Source of the DNA: Dactylellina haptotyla
Taxonomy: Eukaryota; Ascomycota; Orbiliomycetes; Orbiliales; Orbiliaceae
Assembly: GCA_031310005.1 (NCBI GenBank)
Contig: CM062384.1
Location: 434,001 to 498,000 of the forward strand
Direction of reading: 5' to 3'
DNA length: 64,000 nucleotides
Of the stretch, positions 38,398 to 51,344 are shown piece by piece (positions within the stretch are counted from its first letter, which is position 1; each line of letters begins with the position of its first letter). A program made the translations under genes and the position numbers. The notes under the pieces are model-generated. The model had not been told where the DNA came from. It worked only from the letters and a program-made list of their open reading frames with translations, and ran no database searches.

Positions 38398-40724
38398 ATG
38401 GCCGTCCAGTCGAAACTGCTGGGCTCCGGCACCCAGGCCGCCCTGCTCAACATCCTCAGCTCGTCCTTCTCCTTCTACCTCACCCACAAGACCAAGATCT
38501 CCCGGTCCCTCTACCTCTTCACCTTCTTCGCCCTCGTCTTGCGTATCCGCGCCGCCATCTCGGACCAGAAACCCGCCGTCAAACCCACGCGCTCGACCGC
38601 CGATGGCTCCAAGCGACAGAAGGTCGAGCTCAACCGGGAATTCTTCAGGAATCTGCTGCGGCTGCTCAAGATCTGCATCCCCGGATGGAAGAGCAAAGAG
38701 GCCAGGTTGCTGGTCAGCCACTCGGTATTTTTGGTGTTGAGGACCTTGATCAGTCTGTATGTTGCGGAGCTGGACGGACGATTGGTGTCGAACCTCGTCC
38801 GAGGCAAGGGCAAGGACTTTTTACTGGGTATTGTCTGGTGGATGATTGTTGCCATACCCGCGACCTTCACAAACTCCATGGTATGATTTATATTCCGGTC
38901 TTTGTTTTATCTTTTTTAAAAGATATTGGGAGAGAAAATGCTAATTAGGCTTTTTGTCCTGCAGTTGTCGTATCACCAATGCAAACTCGCCCTCCAGTAC
39001 CGCACCCGCCTCACAAACACGATCCACAACAAGTACCTCTCCAACATGATCTTCTACTCCGTCGGCAACCTCGACGACCGTATCAAGAACCCGGACCAGT
39101 TGATCGTTGAGGATGTCCGGAAATTCTCAAACTCGCTGGCAGAGTTATATTCCAACCTCGCCAAGCCCGTGCTCGACATGATCATCTACAACTACCAGCT
39201 GTCCAGGAACGTCGGTGGCGAGGGTCTCTTCCTGATGGCTTTACTCGTCCAAATCTCCGCCAATATAATGAGAGCCCTGACCCCGCCGTTCGGTAAATAT
39301 GTCGCCGACGAGGCCAAATTGGAGGGAGAGTTCAGACACCAGCATTCCCGACTTATCGATAATGCCGAGGAAATCGCGCTATACGACGGCCAGGAGAACG
39401 AGAAACAGACGCTTGATAAGGGTTACTTCCGACTTATTAAATATGTGAATCACATTCTCAGGCAGAGGCTGTACCACGGAATCATGGAGGACTATGTGAT
39501 CAAGTACTTCTGGGGAGCGTTAGGCTTGGTGCTCTGCAGTGTTCCTGTGTTTGTCAAGCTTCCCGGTGGAAAAGTTGGGAACTTGGGAGACCGCACGGAG
39601 AGTAAGTTTTTTTCCTTCTTTATTTTTGGAACCCAGAATTTTTATAGGGGGATATCAGTCTAATTTCTTTTTTGTAGGTTTCGTCACAAATCGACGTCTG
39701 CTGCTCTCCTCGTCGGATGCGTTCGGCCGTGTCATGTTCTCCTACAAGGAAATAACCGAACTCGCAGGATACACGTCGCGTGTATCCACCCTTCTCAACG
39801 TCATGGACGACATCACTGCTGGCCGTTTCGAGAAGAACCTGGTCTCCTCTGCGTCTACCGAAGAAAACGCCGCCGTTCTCCGGGGACGCGGAAAAGTCAT
39901 CGAAGACACCTATATCGAGTTTATCGACGTGCCGATTGTCAGCCCTAACGGCGACGTGTTGGTCAGAAAGCTGTCTTTCACGGTTAAACCCACGGAGCAT
40001 CTGTTGATCGTTGGACCGAACGGGTGCGGAAAGAGCAGTTTGTTCCGAATTATGGGTGGATTGTGGCCCGTGTACGGTGGTGAGGTGCATAAGCCGCCCA
40101 GCGAGGAGATTTTCTATATTCCACAGCGGCCGTATTTGTCCCGCGGCTCGTTGAGGCAGCAGGTCATCTATCCTGACGGCGTGAAGGATATGATTCAGAA
40201 GGGCGTGACGGATGATGACTTGATGGCCTTGTTGAAGATTGTGGAAATCGATAGCATAGTAGAGAAGGAAGGAGGTTGGGATGTGGAGAAGGAGTGGAGG
40301 GAGCAGTTGAGCGGTGGTGTGCAGCAGAGAATTGCGATGGCGAGATTGTTCTACCATGCGCCGAAATTGTGAGTATTTGAAATAATTTTCTGCGGAATTT
40401 TAGGTTGAGGGATATGCTAATTGGTGTGATAGTGCTATTTTGGACGAGTGTACTGCTGCTCAGACGCTGGATATCGAACGAATCATGTACGAGACTGCCA
40501 AGCAGCTGGATATCACACTTATCACCGTCAGTCACAGGAAGAGTCTGTGGAAGTACCATGAGAACATCTTGCAGTTCGACGGACAGGGCGGGCACGTGTT
40601 CACCAAGTTGGACGCGGAGAGGCGGTTGAAGCTAGAAGATGAGAAGGAAGATTTGGAGTTGCAGCTTAGAGCTGTACCGGAGTTGAGGAGGCGGCTGGAG
40701 GAGTTGAAGGAGAGTACCGTGTAA
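38398..40724 (+). CDS. Peroxisomal ABCD/ALD-family half ABC transporter, Pxa-like
   Basis: Four exons (38398-38880, 38965-39601, 39678-40368, 40433-40724) give 700 residues. The N-terminal ~400 residues are the ALD-type membrane domain. The nucleotide-binding domain has Walker [10 protein letters not shown] near 485, signature LSGGVQQR near 583, Walker B AILDE, and the H-loop in TVSHRKSLW. The C-terminal tail is a charged helix ([16 protein letters not shown]). Yeast Pxa1/Pxa2 form a heterodimer importing long-chain acyl-CoA into peroxisomes for beta-oxidation; the same role is inferred, and the partner is not in this window. The D-loop after Walker B reads CTAAQTLD where this family usually has CTSAV or CTSSV. 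The stop overlaps a donor-like GTAAGT. Confidence 0.92.
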
Positions 40725-41658
40725 GTATAGTAATGTGGTCGGGGTGGAGGCGATTTGTATGATATCTAGGAACGGGTTTATATATATAGATCATGATGGG
40801 GTGTACGAGAGTACCGTTTTCAGTTCAGGTCGAGCTACTTATTTTCAGTCTCAATACTTCTTTTAGTGGTAGATATTGTGTATCTATTCGGCTTTTGGTT
40901 TCTTGTCTGTATTTTACGAGCATACACCTAGAGCAGAAGATAGCTTCGATTCGTTTGAATAATTACCTTTTTGACACAGTCTTTCATCGAACTATCGCTT
41001 TTTGGTCCTAGAGAGGATAAATAGCATCCATTTGTAGCTAGGCAACACAGGAGGCGCCTGAAATCCAACATGGCGATAACGACTGTGTGGATTCAATGGT
41101 ATCCATAGATGAATATGCATAGCAAAAGCGAGGCCTAGTAATTAGCCGAGATAACTGAGCTGTCCTCTCGTTCGCACATCGAGAGCTACATTGCTAGGTC
41201 TTTCGTAGCGACACGTCTACATAAGCAGCATGATTTTGGGGGGTTAGCGCCTACAGATTCATATATCTGCTACTTAGCACTCATCACATATAACCCTTCT
41301 CTGCATGCCTGTCACACCGCGCGCTGTATCCACCAACATTCCGCGTTCACCAACCGGGTTTTAACATTCCTTCTCGAATCGAAAGGGAAGTGGGAAGGAT
41401 TGCTAAGAAAAAAGGTAGCCCTACCCTGGCACTTTAAAAATTCCCACCCCTGGCATCCCACGCTAGCGCTAGCCCTGAAGACGGAATATAGCCAAAAAGA
41501 AAATTTTCGTTGTTCTCTCATTTCACCACGGACACGCGAGCACCCACCTTCCGTTATTAGAGCTCTGGTTTCCTTTGAGCTCCGCGAGAGGAAGAAAAAT
41601 ACTCTAGGAGAAAAAATGCAAAAAAGAAGAGCGCCTTTGAGAAGGCGAGGTATTGAGA
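40725..41658. other. Intergenic, nothing recognised
   Basis: Contains the 3' UTR of the ABC transporter gene. Only short frames without motifs are present, and the right part flanks a tRNA gene. Confidence 0.6.
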
Positions 41659-41742
41659 TGCGTCCGCCGGGAATTGAACCCGGGGCTCGTCGATATCATT
41701 ATTGAATGGCAACGACGAATTTTACCACTAAACCACAAACGC
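41659..41742 (-). tRNA. tRNA-Gly: tRNA-Gly(GCC) with 13-base intron
   Basis: On the minus strand the 84-base gene folds as a full cloverleaf. The acceptor stem GCGTTTG pairs with CGGACGC (two G-U pairs), the D-arm contains GGTTTAGTGG, the anticodon stem CGTCG pairs with CGACG, and the T-arm is CCGGG-TTCAATT-CCCGG. The anticodon GCC is at 41710-41708. A 13-base intron (41706-41694) sits at the canonical position after base 37, leaving a 71-base mature tRNA before CCA addition. Confidence 0.95.
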
Positions 41743-42452
41743 TGGTTGCTCATTGGATGAAGGTTCTGGCTCTGAATGTCACTTTTAAAGGTAGTCGATG
41801 CAGGGTTGGACTCATTTCGTGTATATATCTTGTCTCTGTGTTGGGAGGATATCGAAACAGAAAGGTCTGAGCGAAGTTCAACCATTTTCTTAATTGATGG
41901 GATGGTATTCGTGTTAGTTTACTCGAAACAAAAAGCTAGTGTACTAGAGATATAAAGAAATGAGATGGTAAGATGTCGAGACGAAGAAAACGTGGTGATC
42001 AGTCTAGATTACCCCTTCCCCCCCTTTCTAGTCGTCAAAATTCATGCGGTCTTTGATCCTGTAGAATAGGAAATCCCATGCTCTTAATAATGATGATCTT
42101 GTACTTGAATAAGGATGCTGCGGACATGACGTGATGCAAAGAATTTACGTTTGAATAAAGGATAGTTAGTTAGTTGAAGACAAGTAGGGTATGAAAGCAA
42201 AAAATCGACTTGGATTAAAAATGGATACCGGTCCGCCCTATAAATCGCATTATGAGAACGAGAAAAAAATAAAAGGAATGGATTACAAAGATAAAGGTTT
42301 TGTGATGACGTTAAGAAAAAGAAGAAAATAAGAAGCCCGTATTGTTTGCCTTGTTCCATGATGTCCGCCATAAAATTTAAAACGCCAGATGATATCGATA
42401 TCGACATCGATAATGTTGTTTAATGGATTTTTTAGTAAGAATATACGTTTCA
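41743..42452. other. Intergenic between tRNA and small membrane-protein gene
   Basis: AT-rich, with short frames only. It is probably the 3' UTR of the minus-strand gene ending at 42453 and the tRNA 5' flank. Confidence 0.6.
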
Positions 42453-43108
42453 TTACCAGAATTTGACTTTGCCGAATAATCCTACGCCATCGGGGCCTTT
42501 TGTATATGGCTCCGCCTGCATCTCGCCGGAATCCTCTTTACTCGGGATCTTTTTCGCAATAAGCGGGCTCGACGGTAACGGCTCGTCCATTATCTTGGCA
42601 GCGTCGTCTGGGTGGGCGGACCTGGAGATTTCAGTAGAAGGTAGGCAGGCTAGAGTTCGGGTATTTGCGATTGCAGACGGTGTCAGTGAGGAGTGCGGTG
42701 CTTGGATGAAGGATGGTGGGGGCGGGGCGGAGAGAGGCATTGTGAGTGACGAGCTTATGGTTTGGGGCTCAGGTTGTTGGTGTTGCTGCGAGGTGAGGGG
42801 TTGTTTGGTTGTAACGGCAGGCGGCGTCGAAGGCATGGCGGCAGCTGATAGTTTTGATTCGCGCTCCTTCTCTTTCTGTTCGAGTATGAGTGGCTCAAAT
42901 AGGTATTTCCCTGTGTAATTTTTACGCATTTTATGTGTAACGTTAGCCAATGTTATCGTATAAAGCCGCATGTACAGTTTGCGCGGCGCGGCCTGGCTGC
43001 AAAATGCGAGTTGGGACGAAAAGAAAAAAGCGAGACAAGAAAAAGCAGAAACTGACCTCCAATAATGCCGGCGCTGGTAGCGAGGAGAAGACCAACTTTG
43101 CCCTTCAT
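42453..43108 (-). CDS. Small membrane-anchored protein of unknown function
   Basis: Two exons, 43108-43057 and 42910-42453, give 169 residues. The 146-base intron has a GTCAGT donor, a GCTAACG branch site and a TTACACAG acceptor, and the join reads GIIGGKYLFEP. The longer unspliced frame reaching 43136 would read through the intron and is less likely. Residues 5-20 form one hydrophobic helix (VGLLLATSAGIIGG) at the extreme N terminus, suggesting a signal anchor, possibly mitochondrial. A charged helix (LEQKEKERE) follows, then a Pro/Ser/Thr/Gln-rich disordered region, and the protein ends GLFGKVKFW. I do not recognise the family. Confidence 0.6.
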
Positions 43109-46100
43109 CTCGCCAAAAACTGCGGGGAAGAACCACCGGACTTTATAATCGTCGGAACTTCGTGGGGTAACAGCTGGTGTCGGCGCGATGACCGTTATCC
43201 TGTGCCTTGGTTTGGAAGACCCGATAATCCGATACCGTAAATGATGAATGATATCGAGAAAGAATGAAATACGACCAGCGAAAAACAAGGTTTTCCGCGG
43301 GTTGGGATTGTTTGTTTCTGTGGGGGTCCTCTTCCAAACGGCGGACTAGACCAAGACGAGGTTTAGTCGGAAATTTTATTTGGTGAACGAGCAAGATACG
43401 AAGGGGAAGCTATGATGTCGTTTGGGAGGGATCAATCAATAAACGACTTTCCGATTGGCGATTGGATGGGGGTTCCGTAGGTCTGGGTTGGTAGCTCGAA
43501 TGCAAAGGGGAAAAAATGTATCGGCAGAGAAATTGGGTAGAGAAGGAAAAAAGAGAGGAAATGAAGGGTCTCGTTTTTCGGCCCGTCACGAACTTCTTGC
43601 TTGCTTTTATATATCAAGGCTTATCTTGCAAGCTTGGTGGCAGACCTTCAAATCCCCCGGGAACGGATCACGACCTTCTCTGATAAGTTCAAGGACAGTG
43701 GCAGTATCTCAAAAGTCCCCACTCTCAAGGTTTCTCGTCCTCTTTCAGCTTCAAGGCCTCGTCGCCTATCAGTTCAAGCACGCACACAAAAAAGTTTATC
43801 AGATGGCAAAATTTTTTTCTTCTGCTCTCTTTTTGCTTCCTTGGCTTTGGATTCGTGGTTCGAGAGAAGAACTGTGCATAGGATAAATACAGCTATGGCT
43901 TGCCTTTGTATGAGAGAAAAAAAGGCGCGGATTAACTTCAAAGTCAAGGGTTAGTTTGTAGGTATCGCAGAGGCCAGAAGCTGGGGAATATAGAGGAGAT
44001 TCCAAGGATCCTGGTGCTGCTGGGTTCTTCTTTTGCTTGTCCGGAACGGAGGGCAGGTGGACTAGTGCAGCGGTCGGCCGGGTAGTCTGAGCCAGAGACA
44101 GTGGGGAACGGTAAATGAGCCTAATGCCTGTACCCGCGAAGGCAAGCTAGTTGGTTGGCTAACGAACGAGCTGAAGGGTATGCCTTTTGGTTCGTTTCGA
44201 GGGTCCCAGACGAGAAAAACCTCGTCGCTGATAGCAAGGAAGGAGGGAACGGAAGGGAAGATGTCTTTGGGAAGAAGGATACGAGCTTGATGTCTGGAGC
44301 TGGGGAGAGTAAGCAGGCCACCAGCAAAACGGGACCGGGCGGGCTTTGCTACCTTGTTATCGCAGGACCAGATAAATGCTACTCAAAAGGGACTCTCGTG
44401 TCTATATCGTGCTGCTCACGTTCTCGAGCGGTACATCGGTACCTGCCTCAGAGGCGATAAGACTAGCTGTTTCAGACACATCCTTCATTTCTGTTATCCT
44501 CCCCCGTCAAATGCACCAATTCAAACAGGCGTGGATTGCGTTTGGGTTGATAACAGTGGAGCCATCAGCCTCTCATTTCTCACCTCTCTGCTACTCCAGA
44601 CCTCGCGTCTTCCTCGCCAAGTAGAGGGAGCCGGAGAGGGAGAGTTTTCGAGCGACCACGCGCGCGAATCAAATGCGAATGCGATGGGATGAGAATGGTG
44701 TGCTACGACGCATCTCAGTGGTTTGTGCTCCAAGCCAGGCTGCAGATAAGGGAAAACGATCCTCAAAGGGCAGCCCCATTTTCATGCAAGGGAGGCTCAC
44801 GACGATGTGCCTCAGGTCGTCGAGTCGACCCGAGATGTGAGACACGAACGAGAACCTGGCCTGCCATGCTGTCGTCTTTTACAGAGACAAAAGCCTGATT
44901 CGACGGTTTGCGGGGCGATAACCCTTGTAGGCAAGAACGACGAGAAAAGGCACGTATGCAGCTGCGGGAATGTAATGGAGAAGATAGACAGCTGGTGCGT
45001 CCTCGCAGATAAAGCTGTGGCCACGAGAGCAAGCGTCTCCATTTTCCCTCTCCAGATCAAATGCGACCAAGGTGACACGAAACTCGAGAGGTGAGGCTGT
45101 CAGAAAAAATGATACGCGACCGCAGATACGAGAACGAGGGGACGCACTGCATGCTGGCTGGCTGCTGGCTTCCTGCAGTTGTGCGACATTTTGTGCTCTG
45201 GCTGATGGGAATTTGATCAAATTGGGGGGCGGCCAAGAAAAGTTGAAGGGTGTGGGGGCGTACAAGCGGCCAACATGGTTTCCGAGTGGACGGACCAACA
45301 GCCGGTTAAACGGACGTACCCCATCCTTGCGACGGATGAGAAATGAGATCATCGATAGACACGAGACGCGTGGTGATATTCAGGGTTCTCGTTATCAGAC
45401 GCCCAGGCCATCCGGTGTGGATGGCGATTTCTGATCGATCGTGGTCATGAACCTGGAGCCGAAGTTGCAGAACCCCGGGCCCCCAGGAGTTTAGTATAAA
45501 TAGGAGGACGAACTGACTAAAGAAACATATCTGCCGGGGGCTGGAGAGTATATTAACGTGTATAGATAGATATAAGTACTGATAAATAATGTGCGAACGA
45601 CCGGATTTTCGTGCATGCAATAAAAAAATAAGATGTTCCCCAAAAGAGGCTATTTTAATTTATCGAATTGAAGGATCCGATCCATATCCAGTGATAGCAT
45701 AGTATACATATGACTGTATTTGCGATTATCGTTTCTGTAGCCATGTAGGAAATCGATTTCGTAATGCGGATACAAGAAAAATATCGCATTCTCTAGCGGT
45801 TTGTAGTGTGTATATAGAGCTGGTTAAAAGTCAAAACTCGTCAACTGGGATATAAACAAAGAAGTATGATTTATGTTGCCAATCACTCGGTGTTATGGCG
45901 TTATCCATAATACATGTATAACTGATTCTTGACTCAATACTAGATAGGTGGTATTCCTGACTCCATGGTAGCCCGAAGAGTTCCGAATATCGACAATTAG
46001 TTGGCACGTAGATCCAGCCAAAGCTGAGGGTGGGGTCCGCGTTGTTCGCTTGTCAGTCGATGTCTTGCCAAATCAAAAAGCACAAATAAGTCCTTGTTTA

Positions 46101-47939
46101 CTCTCTGTTTGCATTCCATGGATAAGGTAATGAATATTAGTATACCGGGTTTTGCTACTTACTCCTGCATCCACCTTAAATTCTTCTTCGACCTTGAACA
46201 GCATATGCATTAGCCCAGATAAACTATCCGGAATGGTATTCCCAACATTAACCCGAGCCTTCCTCGTCAATGACCATGCAATTAATATTCTGAGACTAAT
46301 GGCTCGTGTCAGGGAACAGAAGAGGAAGCACTTGGCACTGGACTTTCAGTACCTACAACCATCTCAGCAGCAGTGGCTCGAAAAGCGCGGGTACGTTCAT
46401 GAATTTCCAGAATATATTATGATCAGACTCTCATAGATTTTATTAATCTCAATGGAAATTTCAAAACCGAGTTTCAATTTAAGCTAATTTAATACCTATT
46501 TTCTACAGTCCCCTTGAGCATGATCTTCTTCAAGCCCAACGTTGCAACGCGATTACCTAGAAACAATCAACACCAAGTTCGATTAAATTTGACTTGGATA
46601 AACCTTCTTCATTTCAGTCTTGTTGGTTTTCTCATTCGTCAAACACGGAGTAAGGAAGCTTTGTTTATAATTACGATGACTCTGATCCAATTCGCCTTAA
46701 CCTTTAACATACTGGCAAATGACGGGTAAGTGTAATGTACTGAATAAAATCATAGTGATATTTAACCATGACCCTCAAGGGCCTGGTTTCTCCTAGACGG
46801 GATTGGAGGCTAAGTTTGATGACTTCTGCTCCAGACACATTAGAGTTCCAGAGGCCATTATGGTCACCTGCGGCATCATATCCGCCCACCTACCGTCATT
46901 TCTAGCGAAAAAATTCCCCGCGGCCCTCCACATCTTTTTTTGCGACATTCGTATCACTTTGCTTGGAATATATCGCAAAAGTTGGGCATGAAATTTGGAA
47001 GTCTGAAACTGAATTGACAACCGCAAGCCTAAGCAGGCCGAAACGGGTTGTAGAATCCGTCCTGCTTGTTCTTAGCTTAGTCGTAAAAATAAGGAGCATT
47101 GTACGGCGGTCTATACAATATTTATAGGCAAAACAAACCCTAACTGCCGACGAACTCCATAATGATCTGAAGTTTCAATGATTTGACTTTAGCAAACATA
47201 TCTTCGGCACTCAATAGGGTCGATTTTGTTGATGTACCTCGGGAACTGGCAGAGCTTCGCCCTTGACATAGAAGAAATGGCTTCGGTTAGCTTTCTTTTT
47301 TATGCGTGCTTGTACGTATTATATTTGATTGGTCAGTCTGACGCCCTCATAAGATCTTAAGAGGAACCGCATGAAAATTATGAGAGGATGATAGAGGGGA
47401 GAGAAAGCTAGTGTAGAGAGAAATAAATTAATACTGTGAAAGCGGTTCGAATTCTAGTTCGGCTGCACTACATAAATCTCCAAAGCCCTAGAAGTTTCGA
47501 TGCGTTTGAAGTCACTGAAGAACCCGTCCTGGGTTTAAATGGGTAGATCGAACCTTATGTAATCCTGAATTTCTCTCTAAATGACACGTGCGCGCATACG
47601 ATGGAAACATAGAAACTAAGTATCACGCAAACGGAGCACTGGGGTTTGGATCCGGAGACATACATCACTGGACTGCTAGATACCAATTCGCACGACCATA
47701 TTCACAGATGTGAAATCTAGATTTCATGATAGCCCCATCCACGGCCTTAAATAAGGGTGTTTTAATTATAATAATTTATTTGTGGAAATAATTACGAGTT
47801 ATAAGAAAACGACACCATTGTCGCAATTTTATTAACGTCCTACATTAAAGTGTATTCATAACTACCACTAATAAGAAAAGAGTAATTTTTGGAAGACAAG
47901 AAGAAAGCGGTCCATAGAAGATCGTAAGAAAATGATCAT
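43109..47939. other. Long gene-poor region
   Basis: About 4.8 kb without a supported gene. The left half (to 45.6 kb) is balanced in composition with many overlapping frames. The right half is AT-rich and has short coherent segments on both strands between 46.07 and 46.99 kb. One minus-strand segment (46270-46150) ends in GTAAGT with a downstream TACTAAT branch-like site. One plus-strand segment (46514-46729) also ends in GTAAGT. These could be gene traces, but none can be assembled or recognised. Confidence 0.4.
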
Positions 47940-49735
47940 TTAGACGGTCTCCTTCTTGTTGGAAGCGTGTTCGACTTGCTGAACGGTCAATTCAGCACCC
48001 TCCTTGCCCAAAGTCTCGCCGAGGACTTCGTTCTCAACAAACTGAGCTCCCTTCTCAGTGTGACTGACACCACCGAACAAGGTATCCATATCTTCGAGAG
48101 CGTATCCCTTGGTTTCTGGGAGGAAGAACCAGACAAAAGCTGCGAGGAGGATATTGATGCCAGCAAACATGTACATGGCCTTGAATCCGATCTTTGCCAA
48201 GATAAGAGGGAAGATCTGGTTGACAATGGCGTTACCAACACCTTGCATCTGGGCGGACATGGCGACAGCCTGGGCACGGACGTTCATGGAGAAAACTTCA
48301 GACGACCAAATCCTACAAGTGGAATGAGAGGTTAATATATTGTATGCATTTCACTGTGAAACGACTCGGATTTAAGAAAACTTACCAGACGGCTGCACCC
48401 CAAGAAGGCTTATAGAAGAAGGCGAACAAGAACATGAGGAAGACGATGCCGCTGGCGACGCCGGTATTCTTCGAACCGTCCGCGTTATCCGGGGTACCAA
48501 TGTAAACGCTGGCGGAGAGGACCATACAGATCGCCATACCGATAGCACCGACGAAGAGCAAGAACTTTCGGCCATATCGATCGACAGTCCAAGTAGCGTT
48601 GAGGGTGAACAAGATACCGAAAGTACCGTTGAGAGCATTAATGAGCTGGATGGTGGAGTTGTCCTTGAAAACCTTCTTGTAAACGATGGTGGAGTAACTG
48701 TTGAGGGATCCTTGACCAGTGACTTGTTGACCGAAGTTGAGGACGAATGCGAGAACTAGAACCCGCCTATTAGTTTTTGCTCAACCTGGCCTGATACCAA
48801 CACTGATCACTTACGGAGACGCTTGCGGATAGACTTATCCTTCCAGAGAGGAGCGTAACGGCCGTCAATAACATGCTTCTCATACTCAATAGCTTGCTTG
48901 ATCTGGAGCAGCTCGGATTCGACTTCTTCTTCGGTTTCACGAACTTTCCTCAATGCCTCGCGGGCTTCGTCCATCTTTCCATGTTGGACATACCAACGTG
49001 GGGTCTCTGGGCAGAAGAAGATGAGGACGCAGATGATACCGGGGAACAACAGTTGGAAGATGACGACCATACGCCAGTCCCAGTTTCCGAGCGCAGGGAC
49101 ATTCCTTGTGCAAGCATAGTTGACCCAGTAGGCGATAAAGCTACCGACACTGAAGAACATCTGCCAGAAACTCATAATTTTGCCACGGATGTCGGGTGGT
49201 GCAAGCTCTCCGATGTAAACTGGACCAGCTGGGATAGCGAGAGCCTGTCCGGCTCCGACGAGGGCACGACCTGCGATGAAAGCACCGATACCGTGTCCGG
49301 CTGGGGCGAAGGCTTGGATGAAAGTGCTGAAGAAAACGACAAAGGCGCCACAGAACATGGCGACCCTACGGCCAAAGTAGTCGCTAAGAGGGGCAGTGAG
49401 GAACCAACCGACGATGATACCGGCGACAGTTGTGGCGGTATTCACCGCGCCGATCTGATTAGGATCTGGGTTTCCATAGTAGTTGGCCCAGTTCTTCGAA
49501 CCCTGGACGGCATTGAAAACGGCTGCATCGTATCCGTACAGAACCATACAACTGGCAGCCACCAGCGAGATGTACCTGTAAATTTCAAAGACCAGTTAAT
49601 TTGGACTCTTAAACAAACTCTTCAACTTATTGATGCATAAATCGAAGATCTTAAGAGCGTATGCGTATATCCTTCTCGAAAGGAAGATTAAGGGACCTAC
49701 CAATTGTAGATTCTTTGCTTCGATGTGTTGACCAT
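47940..49735 (-). CDS. MFS sugar transporter (hexose/uronate type)
   Basis: Four exons (49735-49701, 49575-48815, 48755-48386, 48312-47940) sum to 512 residues in frame; the tiny first exon encodes MVNTSKQRIYN plus part of Trp12. It carries sugar-porter marks: PLSDYFGRR after TM2, GRALVGAGQALA, CPETPRWYVQHGK at the end of the N half, DRYGRKF in the C half and LPETKGYALEDMD after TM12. Twelve membrane helices are expected at the plasma membrane. The substrate cannot be read from sequence. Its place beside three pectin enzymes makes a pectin-derived sugar such as galacturonate, or a hexose or pentose, plausible, but that is inference from position. No ATTGGNGG site is seen in its upstream region. 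Confidence 0.92.
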
Positions 49736-51344
49736 GTTGGATGTTTTCTGGCAACCTTGGAGCCAAACGCGCTAGATAGAACGTATGGAAAGGTATGCAA
49801 TGCCCCACTGGGTGGTTATGTCTTAGAGATGGGATTTGGCTGGAGACTCTCTAGTGCGACGGGATGAGCTGCCGGTTTCGAACTATGAAATAAAAACGGG
49901 GAGACGTTTGCTGTATTTAATGTTATCCAAGTCTTCGGCTCTATCCCTTCAAAATCCAATTCATTGCCATCCCTAAAACGCTGGTGCGCACGCACGAGCG
50001 CTCATGTGGTACAGGTTCGTATGAATGGTATAGCTTGCAGCTAACTTTCAGTAAGACGGAAAAATTATGGAGCAGGATTTTCGCAGGGGAGGGAACCATG
50101 GTTCGGGTCTCAGCTTTCTCTTAGCTCAAATGTATTTACTAACGCAAGGTCGACTCGCGATTGGACATAGCTCAAGCAGATGCAAGCCAGCCCACGAGAC
50201 TACTTCACAGATTCCTCCGTCGTGGGTCCATATGTTCGGTTGTATTCGCTTCGCATTTAGGCAGAATAGCTTTCCCGTGGTACCAAGGTTGATGACCCAA
50301 ATAAAGCTGGCCTGCCGGTGCCCGGTATTTTGGCTAAATTCAAAAGCTGTGGGCGAAGTGGACCCGGTTTTAACAGATGTCTGGAGTGTGGAGAAGCTTT
50401 TTTCCAAGGGAGCGGCTACTTTCTCCAACCCCGGATTCAACCGAGCAACACCAAACAAATAAGTACAACTGGTTCGCATGACCAGAGGAATATCACGTCC
50501 CAAAATGTGAAAACGCATGGTGCAGCTGCCGCCCGTGCTTTTGTGGCATAGAATTTTAGACTCAGACGGTTTAAGAATTTCCGTCAATGAAATTTAAAGT
50601 TGTTCTCACACATGCAGATAATATTTCCAACACTTCACCATGTGAGCCGCCACAAAAATTTGAAAGTGAACGGAGATTCCGAAATTTTCTTTTTTACAAC
50701 ATTGAGGAATAGCCGTATGGGAAACGTGGTATCACGCTACTAACATGTTAACTCTCATCGATCTGATGTATCCAGAGGATAGGAAACGAAAATACAATCG
50801 ATTCCATCCCAACTACCGCCATCGTATTTTCCAACGAAAAGAAAAAGTTTCATCTGAAGGAAAGAAATATCATTGATTTCCCAATGTTCGGAATTGTGGG
50901 CTGTCTTCCCTATCGACATATGTGAATAAAATATCATATATTTCACGTGCTAATGCGAAAACTCCTGTAGCAACTCGTATTTCTCGAACTTTAAGTGTAA
51001 CTTGTTTGCTTAAAGGCTAAAAGCCTCTACATGGTATAGTAACCACTTCCGGAAATTGTGAGTTATACGATGCTGAAGTGTTTATTCCAAATTTTCTGTA
51101 AAATCACACGATGAAAACACAAAATATGAAATATTCTTTATCATTCAAATTTTAACTACGGATGTTTGAAATAAAGGACGGAAAAATGTACAAAGACTAT
51201 AGGTGATATTGCTGCGTCGTCGACCGGATATCTCGAGGCGTGTAAGTGTTTTGTTTCGGTCGGTATACCGGTAGAGGCGAGAATTGGCCACAGTAACGCT
51301 TCGGAAAACTCGCTCGTATGATGAATCTCCGTAGAGGAATCGTT
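49736..51344. other. Intergenic between transporter and pectinesterase genes
   Basis: Promoter of the minus-strand transporter and 3' side of the pectinesterase. Frames at 50067-50462 (plus) and 50126-50587 (minus) overlap each other and show no motif. The remainder is AT-rich. Confidence 0.5.

Noticed and set aside
47430-47470. GGTTCGAATTC resembling a tRNA B box
   Set aside because: No A box or cloverleaf can be formed with the flanks.
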